Source: Pyrus communis (lineage: Eukaryota; Streptophyta; Magnoliopsida; Rosales; Rosaceae). Taken from it: DNA of 64,000 bases. Below the pieces are notes generated by a model that was not told where the DNA came from, ran no database searches, and saw only the letters and a list, made by a program, of their open reading frames with translations. The stretch is from contig NC_084806.1 of the NCBI RefSeq assembly GCF_963583255.1, positions 20,750,317-20,814,316 on the forward strand. Direction: 5' to 3'. Below are positions 58,801 through 64,000 of this stretch, piece after piece. Both the position numbers and the translations under genes were made by a program. How positions within the stretch are numbered: position 1 is the stretch's first letter; each line of letters starts with the position of its first letter.

Positions 58801-60380
58801 TGTTTAGAGACAGTCTTAAACTTATTAACTATTTTGATGGTGTCCAATATTCGTATTGATTTTTTTACAACAAATATTGGGGGAAAAGTAAGTGAATGTA
58901 CTACACAACCATTGTTCTTTTCCACAAAGGCTATTAACAAGTATTTGTACTTTATAATACAAGTAGAGAAAGTTGGTGAAAAAAAAAACTACAGATTTCT
59001 GCCACACTATAGAAGAGTTTAATCAAACACATATTATATGTTAAATGTTTCTCCATTAAATCAGAAAGCTAAAATAAAGAAGTGGAAGAAAGAATCTCAA
59101 ATTTAGAAATTGAATTGGAGAATACCAGCCCAGTAGAGCCAACCACCGACAGGGTAAACTTCTGGTCAAAGTTGTAATCTTTGGTCAATAGATCTGCACA
59201 AAGGCAAAAGGAACATTATAAACAACTGAAATTACCACTCGAAGTAAAAATACTGCAGCTCAGAAGAGAAAAGACAAACATGAAACAAGAAAGAATAAAA
59301 TTTATGAGAAGAACAAGCCATTTGGAAAGACTTCATCTCTGCAATTGTGTGGCTCCAACTTTTGGCATTTAAAATGTTATATTCAAACTTTCTTCTTACA
59401 AATTACGGTTGCTCAAGCCGCAAAACAAAACAAACAAACAAACAAAAACCATCTTTAACAGTAATGAGCATGTGGTACAATATTCTAGAGGATAGAGTGT
59501 CGGTGGGTTTTCACCCATGCATCCCGGGTTTGAAACTCTCCCCTTCCCTAAATTATTGTAACAGTTTCGAATCCTCCCCCTCGCCTTAATAATAATAAAA
59601 CTTTGAAAAAAAAAAAAAAAATTCTTTTAACAGTAATGCAGCAAATCTTAGACTTGATACCTTTTGCACTCTTGCCAATATCTGAAAATGGTGCTGGACT
59701 GCTACCCATAGTTACTAAGAACTGGAAAAAAGGTGTCAATCCCTGAAGAAAAAAGTAAGAATAACACAGATAAACTGTGAATTATACAAGAACATCCTGA
59801 CACTGACGAGAAATCTATACAGAAAAGAGTGCAAAACTTTGGTTCGATCAATAATAAACCAATGAATTGCTACAATGCACCCGAAAATTATATGTACTAA
59901 TGTTTGTCTGCTAACTTATATATGAGCATGGAATTTTGAAGAAAAGGTCGAGCAAGTCATTTCGGTCCAATCCAACTCACACTATATCCCAAAAACACAA
60001 AAGTAAATCAGAATCCAACATTCTCTCAATCAAATCGGAGAAAGCCCTTCCCCTTTAGTTTTTGCTCACAAACACAGATTACCCAACTCAAAGATTCCAA
60101 AATCCAAGACATCCACATTGGTATTATCCACTGAACCGATGAGAACCCAGATTTCATTAAGCAACAAACAGCTAGATTTGATTCTAAAAGGTTTTGACAT
60201 GAAGCTAAACAAAATTAGCAGAGCTACAGCAAGATTTAGAGAGAGAATCAATCTTACAGGGATAGAGCAGATCGCCGCCGTCAAACCCCTGAAATGACCG
60301 CTTCAGGAGAGAGAGAGAGAGAGAGTAGTGAAAATCGAGTGTTATGGGTTTTTGTGGGAGTGAGAGGCCCAGGGTCAAAG
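55829..60380 (-). CDS. VDAC: Voltage-dependent anion channel (VDAC4-like porin), spliced
   Basis: This is a beta-barrel porin of the mitochondrial outer membrane that passes metabolites such as ATP and ADP. On the - strand the coding exons are 59709-59661, 59193-59126, 57646-57536, 57356-57270, 57055-56847 and 56135-55829. All introns are GT-AG. They join in frame to 831 bases, 276 residues, the usual plant VDAC length. A leader exon (from about 60380 to 60258) splices to 59742, so the 5' UTR has an intron. The protein begins MGSSPAPFSDIGKSAKDLL, carries IPDHKSGKLDVQY and SSIGLNPTPLLELSGTIGS, and ends with the conserved WRPKSLITVSTEY and GLALALKP. The MGSSPAP start resembles Arabidopsis VDAC4. 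No defect is seen, so it is likely functional. Confidence 0.93.
58174..58461. mobile_element. MITE-like insert in VDAC intron
   Basis: Imperfect terminal inverted repeats GGCTATGTTTGGGTAAGGGA (left) and the complement of TCCCTCATCCAAACATATCC (right) bound about 288 bases in the 57647-59125 intron. TTAA (or TAA) flanks both ends. The size, TIR wording and TAA-type duplication suggest a PIF/Harbinger-related MITE. The 64-codon ORF inside is not a gene. Confidence 0.6.
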
Positions 60381-60405
60381 TCGCGAACAGGAACCGCGGC
60401 TTTCT

Positions 60406-60414
60406 GATATAAAT
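60406..60414 (-). promoter_or_regulatory. Candidate TATA box of VDAC
   Basis: The - strand reads ATTTATATC about 150 bases upstream of the leader-exon donor. A GA microsatellite (60304-60324) lies in the leader, common in plant 5' UTRs. Confidence 0.5.
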
Positions 60415-61412
60415 TACCTGCTGCTGAGTACGACCAAACGGCTCACGTTTGAAATTTGATTGGAGGATAGGAACACGTGTCACGTTACGGAGTGTGAGTG
60501 ATGAGTGGACGTGGGTTAATCAATGGGCTGTGAGAGAGGGATATTTGACTGCGGCGTGGAAGGCATTTTTCACCAGAAACACAGGAGTAAACGGGTAAAA
60601 TGGCGTGGATGGTGCCACACATTCGGTGGGCCGTGAGATTATACAACGGCATCTCCGACCCTCGAGTTGAGTTAATTCTAAAATTTAAGTTTTAACTAAC
60701 TCATTTCTTCTTCAATTGTTAGGCGTAAAATGAGTTTTGGGTTAAAGCCTAAAATTCAAACAAATTTAACCTAGAATTCCAGCCAGGGTTAAAAAATGAC
60801 TCACCTTATGCGTGCATGGGCATTTGCAAAATAGTGAAGGACGCAGTAAGGCGACGCGCCTAACGAGTGATACATGCAAGGGCTGACAGGAAGTGGGGCA
60901 CGCCCCTGATGAGAATGTCTAGCTAACCAAAATGAGCTCTTTTTTCGATCTGACGGTTTTAATTATTGGACTGTTGGTTGATCGAACGATCTAGATTCAA
61001 ATTTAATTTTTTAAATACGTTAAAGCCAATGGTTGAGATCAAGTATGATTAAATCTAATAGTAAAAAAATAAAATAAAATAAAATCTAACGGCCCAAAAC
61101 TAAATTCAACGGCTAAAACAATTAAAAAATTATTTAAATCAAAATTCACCCAAAAACTCTGTAGTACATGTTTCATGGGTCGGTTTAGTAAATTTTCAAC
61201 TTTCATTAGAATCTAAATATTTTAGGTTAAAATGTTCACAAAATAGTTTATTATATTCAACATAAATTTTATTTTTACAAAAAGTTATAGAAACTATTAG
61301 AGCAGAAAAACTGTTTTTGGGTTAATAATTTTATATTTTAACCTAAGGGAGATAGTCTATGAGCAACTCCATCCCAACCAATTGCTTGTGTATTGGGTGA
61401 TTGAAACCTCCA
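60415..61412. other. Intergenic DNA upstream of VDAC
   Basis: This contains the VDAC promoter side, then AT-rich sequence with no supported gene. GCATCTCCGACC (about 60650) and GCAACTCCATCCC (about 61362) look like worn transposon ends but do not form a clear inverted pair. Confidence 0.5.
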
Positions 61413-62638
61413 TGATAGGAGCATATTTATGCGATTTAGTTAGCTTGTTTTCTTGCATTTACATAGCTAATTTCTACTTGTTAGAGTGTTTTAAGCTACT
61501 TCCGTGTGTTTTTAGGTTCAATTGACAAAGTTGGCAACAAAGTGAAATTTAGAGCATTTTAGAGCAGTTTTGGGCTTGGAATGGATTGCATATGCATGGA
61601 GCAAGGTGGATGGACGAATTTGAAGATCAAGAGAGGTTAGGAATGTGATTAACATCTTGAAGACTTGGAAGATAAGGATTCAGCTACAAAGAAGGAACAT
61701 TATCCAAACAACCTTATCTTATCCAAACCTTATCTAACCTTATCTTATCTTATCCTATCCTAATCTTTTCCTACCTTAATTCCAGCTGCAAAGAGGACTC
61801 ATTTTCACATTAAATCACCTAAATATTAGGTTCTAGAAGCCCTATTTTTGTGCCCTAAGTTTATGCCGCATGTAACCCTTCTAGAAGTTCTAGAATCTGC
61901 AACAAGGACCATTCCTTGTCCTCCCTGGAATCTGAATGAAAGTGTCCTTGTTCTTTGGTGATTTGGAGTCCTAATTCCTCTCCTTTTTAGCCCAATTTCG
62001 TGCCTTCCCTTCACCCTAGAAATACATGATGCCGTAGCACTCATTCAGCACCACCATCTACCACAAATTCACACCACACCATCCACCACACCTCAAGAGC
62101 CTAAATTCAAAAAATCCCCATTGTGCCGTAGCGAGGAAGGAAGGAGGAGCCACCTAGAGCCGTGCTTGCCATTCAAGACGTTGGATTGTTGGAGCGTTTC
62201 TAGGTGTATTCTATTCTTTGTTTTCAATATTTAAATTTAATTATCTTTGTTTTGCGAACATGAGGAACTAAATTCGTTTTTAGCTAGAGGTGAATTCAAA
62301 GCCATGAACATATATGTGATATGAATTGATTTCATCCAATTATTGTTTCATAAATCGTGAATGCAATTTGTTTGACTGCTTGATTGATAACTTATTCTTG
62401 TATGTTGATTAAGGAGGCCTACTTAGTTTGCATGCATGAATTTGATGCTAAAATATAAGGGAATTTCACCTAATCATTATAAACTTATATTTACAAGTAG
62501 TGGAGGTTGCTAGTCACAATCGTGTTAAGTAAATCCATGGTAGGAGTATCATGCAGTTCATAGTTATGATGTCATGTCAATGCTTGTGATTTTCACAAAG
62601 TTTAATGATCTTTGATTGTATCTCTATTATGTTGTTCA
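61413..62638 (+). mobile_element. Athila-type LTR (AthA subfamily), degenerate, left part
   Basis: It starts TGATAGGAGCATATTTATGCG after CTCCA (a possible TSD) and follows the AthA LTR, including a CTTATC tract (about 61700-61760). The TATA position reads CTAGAAATAC (62023-62032), so the promoter is probably dead. It is broken at 62638 by the Cassandra-like array; the U5 end is not in the window. No internal region precedes it, so it is a 5' LTR or a solo LTR. Confidence 0.75.
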
Positions 62639-62700
62639 TGTGACATCCCACATCGCCCAGGGGAGTGATCCTTAAATGTATATTCTCATCTCTACTTAGC

Positions 62701-62813
62701 ACGAGGCCTTTTGGGAGCTCACTGACTTCGGATTTCGTAAGAACTTCGAAGTTAAGCGAGAAGGGGGCTAGAGCAATCCCATGATGGGTGACCCACTGGG
62801 AAGTTGCTCGTGA
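62701..62813 (+). other. 5S-rRNA-like sequence, Cassandra LTR 1
   Basis: From ACGAGGCC to GCTCGTGA. It keeps AAGTTAAGCGAG (box A region) and GATGGGTGACCCACTGGGAAGTT (box C region), the internal RNA polymerase III promoter of 5S genes. It is not a genuine 5S gene: the 5' end and loop bases differ. Confidence 0.8.
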
Positions 62814-62925
62814 GTTCCCAAAAACAAAACCGTAAGGGAATGGTAAGCCCAAAGCGGACAATATCGTGCTACGGTGGTGGAGCGGGCCCGAGAAGTGATC
62901 CGCCCAGGGCCGGGATGTGACAATT

Positions 62926-62938
62926 TGGTATCAGAGCC
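62926..62938 (+). promoter_or_regulatory. Cassandra primer binding site 1
   Basis: TGGTATCAGAGCC, the initiator-Met-tRNA type, four bases after LTR 1. The second internal copy starts at about 63484. The purine tract AAGGGGGGTGGA (62981-62992) precedes LTR 2. Confidence 0.85.
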
Positions 62939-63055
62939 AAACCCTGGTCGCGAGTGTGCCGATGAGGACGTCGGGCCCCTAAGGGGGGTGGATTGTAACA
63001 TCCCACATCGCGCAGGGGAGTGATCCTTAAATGTATATTCCCATTCCTACCTAGC

Positions 63056-63167
63056 ACGAGGCCTTTTAGGAGCTCACTGGCTTCGGGTTCCTAGGAACTC
63101 TGAAGTTAAGCGAGAAGGGGGCTAGAGCAATCCCATGATGGGTGACCCACTGGGAAGTTGCTCGTGA
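63056..63167 (+). other. 5S-rRNA-like sequence, Cassandra LTR 2
   Basis: Same boxes as LTR 1, with CTAGGAACTCTGAAGTTAAG instead of the usual GTAGGAACTCCG. Confidence 0.75.
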
Positions 63168-63257
63168 GTTCCCAAAAACAAAACCGTGAGGGAATGGTAA
63201 GCCCAAAGCGGACAATATCGTGTGATCCTTAAATGTATATTCCCATTCCTACCTAGC

Positions 63258-63370
63258 ACGAGGCCTTTTAGGAGCTCACTGGCTTCGGGTTCCGTAGGAA
63301 CTCCGAAGTTAAGCGAGAAGGGGGCTAGAGCAATCCCATGATGGGTGACCCACTGGGAAGTTGCTCGTGA
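63258..63370 (+). other. 5S-rRNA-like sequence, Cassandra LTR 3
   Basis: Retains AACTCCGAAGTTAAGCGAG and GATGGGTGACCCACTGGGAAG. Confidence 0.75.
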
Positions 63371-63613
63371 GTTCCCAAAAACAAAACCGTGAGGAAATGG
63401 TAAGCCCAAAGCGGACAATATCGTGCTACGGTAATGGAGTCGGGCTCGGGAAGTGGTCCCGCCCGGGCCGAGATGTGACAAATTGGTATCAGAGCCTAAC
63501 CCTAGCCGCGTGTGTGCTGACGAGGACGTTGAGCCCCTAAGGGGGGTGGATTGTAACATCCTACATCGCCCAGGGGAGTGATCTTTAAATGTATATTCTC
63601 AACCCTACCTAGT

Positions 63614-63726
63614 ACGAGGCCTTTTGGGAGCTCACTGGCTTCGGGTTCCGTAGGAACTCCGAAATTAAGCGAGAATGGGGCTAGAGCAATCCCATGATGG
63701 GTGACCCACTGGGAATTTGCTCGTGA
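63614..63726 (+). other. 5S-rRNA-like sequence, Cassandra LTR 4
   Basis: Retains the 5S boxes with small changes (AACTCCGAAATTAAGCGAG). Confidence 0.75.
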
Positions 63727-63790
63727 GTTCCCAAAAACAAAACCGTGAGGGAATGGTAAGCCCAAAGCGGACAATATCGTGCTATGGTGG

Positions 63791-64000
63791 TGGTGCGAGA
63801 ATTATACGCACACAAATTAAACCCTCTTTTTGACAATTGTAGTATAAGTATAAGTAGGGATCGTTCTGGACCGGGGATTAGGAGGGATTGTTAATCTCTT
63901 GGAAACTGACTTAAAAACGTAAAAACAATATAAAACACTAAACTAGACTCAAAGAATGCGAAACTAAACGTTAAAACACTAAGACAAACCAAAGACTCAA
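63791..64000 (-). mobile_element. Athila-type LTR (AthD subfamily), start only
   Basis: It begins TGGTGCGAGAATTATACGC and follows AthD U5 sequence (ATTAAACCCTC, GGACCGGGGATTAGGAGGG). It interrupts the fourth Cassandra LTR and runs off the window. Confidence 0.8.

Larger units (their letters stand above)
62639..63790 (+). mobile_element. Cassandra-like TRIM array with four LTRs
   Basis: The units are: LTR 62639-62922; a 71-bp internal region (PBS and purine tract); LTR 62994-63222, cut after CAATATCGTG; LTR 63223-63480, lacking its first ~26 bases; a second 71-bp internal region 63481-63551; LTR 63552-63790, cut by the next insertion. LTRs start TGTAACATCCCACATCG and end GATGTGACA. The internal regions carry no coding sequence. 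Cassandra elements are known for an LTR-borne 5S-rRNA-like sequence, seen in all four LTRs here. Confidence 0.88.

Noticed and set aside
60640..61375. A transposon bounded by GCATCTCCGACC and GCAACTCCATCCC
   Set aside because: The two strings are in the same orientation and I see no target duplication.
62701..62813. A genuine 5S rRNA gene
   Set aside because: Only the central and 3' 5S boxes are kept; the copies lie in LTRs with PBS and purine tract of a TRIM, and lack the spacing of a 5S array.
62577..63774. - strand ORFs of 62-145 codons in the Cassandra region
   Set aside because: They are antisense readings of the repeated 5S-like LTRs; their similarity to each other comes from the repeat.

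Overview
This is plant nuclear DNA, almost certainly from a eudicot. The evidence is a spliced VDAC-type mitochondrial porin gene with plant introns, Athila-type and chromovirus Ty3/gypsy retrotransposons primed by plant tRNAs, and Cassandra-type TRIM elements carrying a 5S-rRNA-like sequence. The coiled-coil antisense ORF resembles hypothetical proteins I associate with Rosaceae (apple, pear, Prunus). That family-level guess is memory-based and not proven here.

Positions 1-54969 are a nest of LTR retrotransposons whose order can be read from target-site duplications (TSDs). Names used here: AthA (+ strand, only its 3' end is in the window; its 3' LTR is 348-1827 plus 54558-54969). AthB (- strand, 1828-54552, TSD AAGGA) is inserted in that LTR and is internally rearranged. 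AthC (+ strand, 36961-49477, TSD GGCCT) is an intact Athila-like element inserted in the gag of AthB. AthD (- strand, 14612-33189, TSD GAAAG) is a pol-less derivative inserted near the end of an AthB pol copy. Chr (- strand, 17363-26937, TSD TCAAC) is an intact chromovirus inserted in AthD. AthC has one open 1833-codon gag-pol and Chr one open 1611-codon gag-pol, each with same-length, nearly identical LTRs, so both look young. AthB has an inverted block that puts its RT half and its RNase H-integrase half on opposite strands. It also has a 4.3-kb duplication (7138-11444 versus 13367-14611 plus 33195-36254) separated by a foreign, end-truncated LTR.

AthB and AthD carry, antisense to their own genes, an extra ORF with its own promoter-like upstream region. 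It encodes a 223-residue protein with an N-terminal LxLxL (EAR-like) motif, a long coiled coil and a Met/Pro/Ala-rich tail. One copy is open (29255-29926), one is frameshifted (6947-7640) and one has lost its 5' half (13367-13868).

Positions 54970-61412 are host DNA with one gene, a VDAC (VDAC4-like) porin on the - strand: six coding exons, 276 residues, plus a 5' leader exon and a MITE-like insert in one intron. Positions 61413-64000 are transposon again: a degenerate Athila-type LTR, a four-LTR Cassandra-like array, and the start of another Athila-type LTR.
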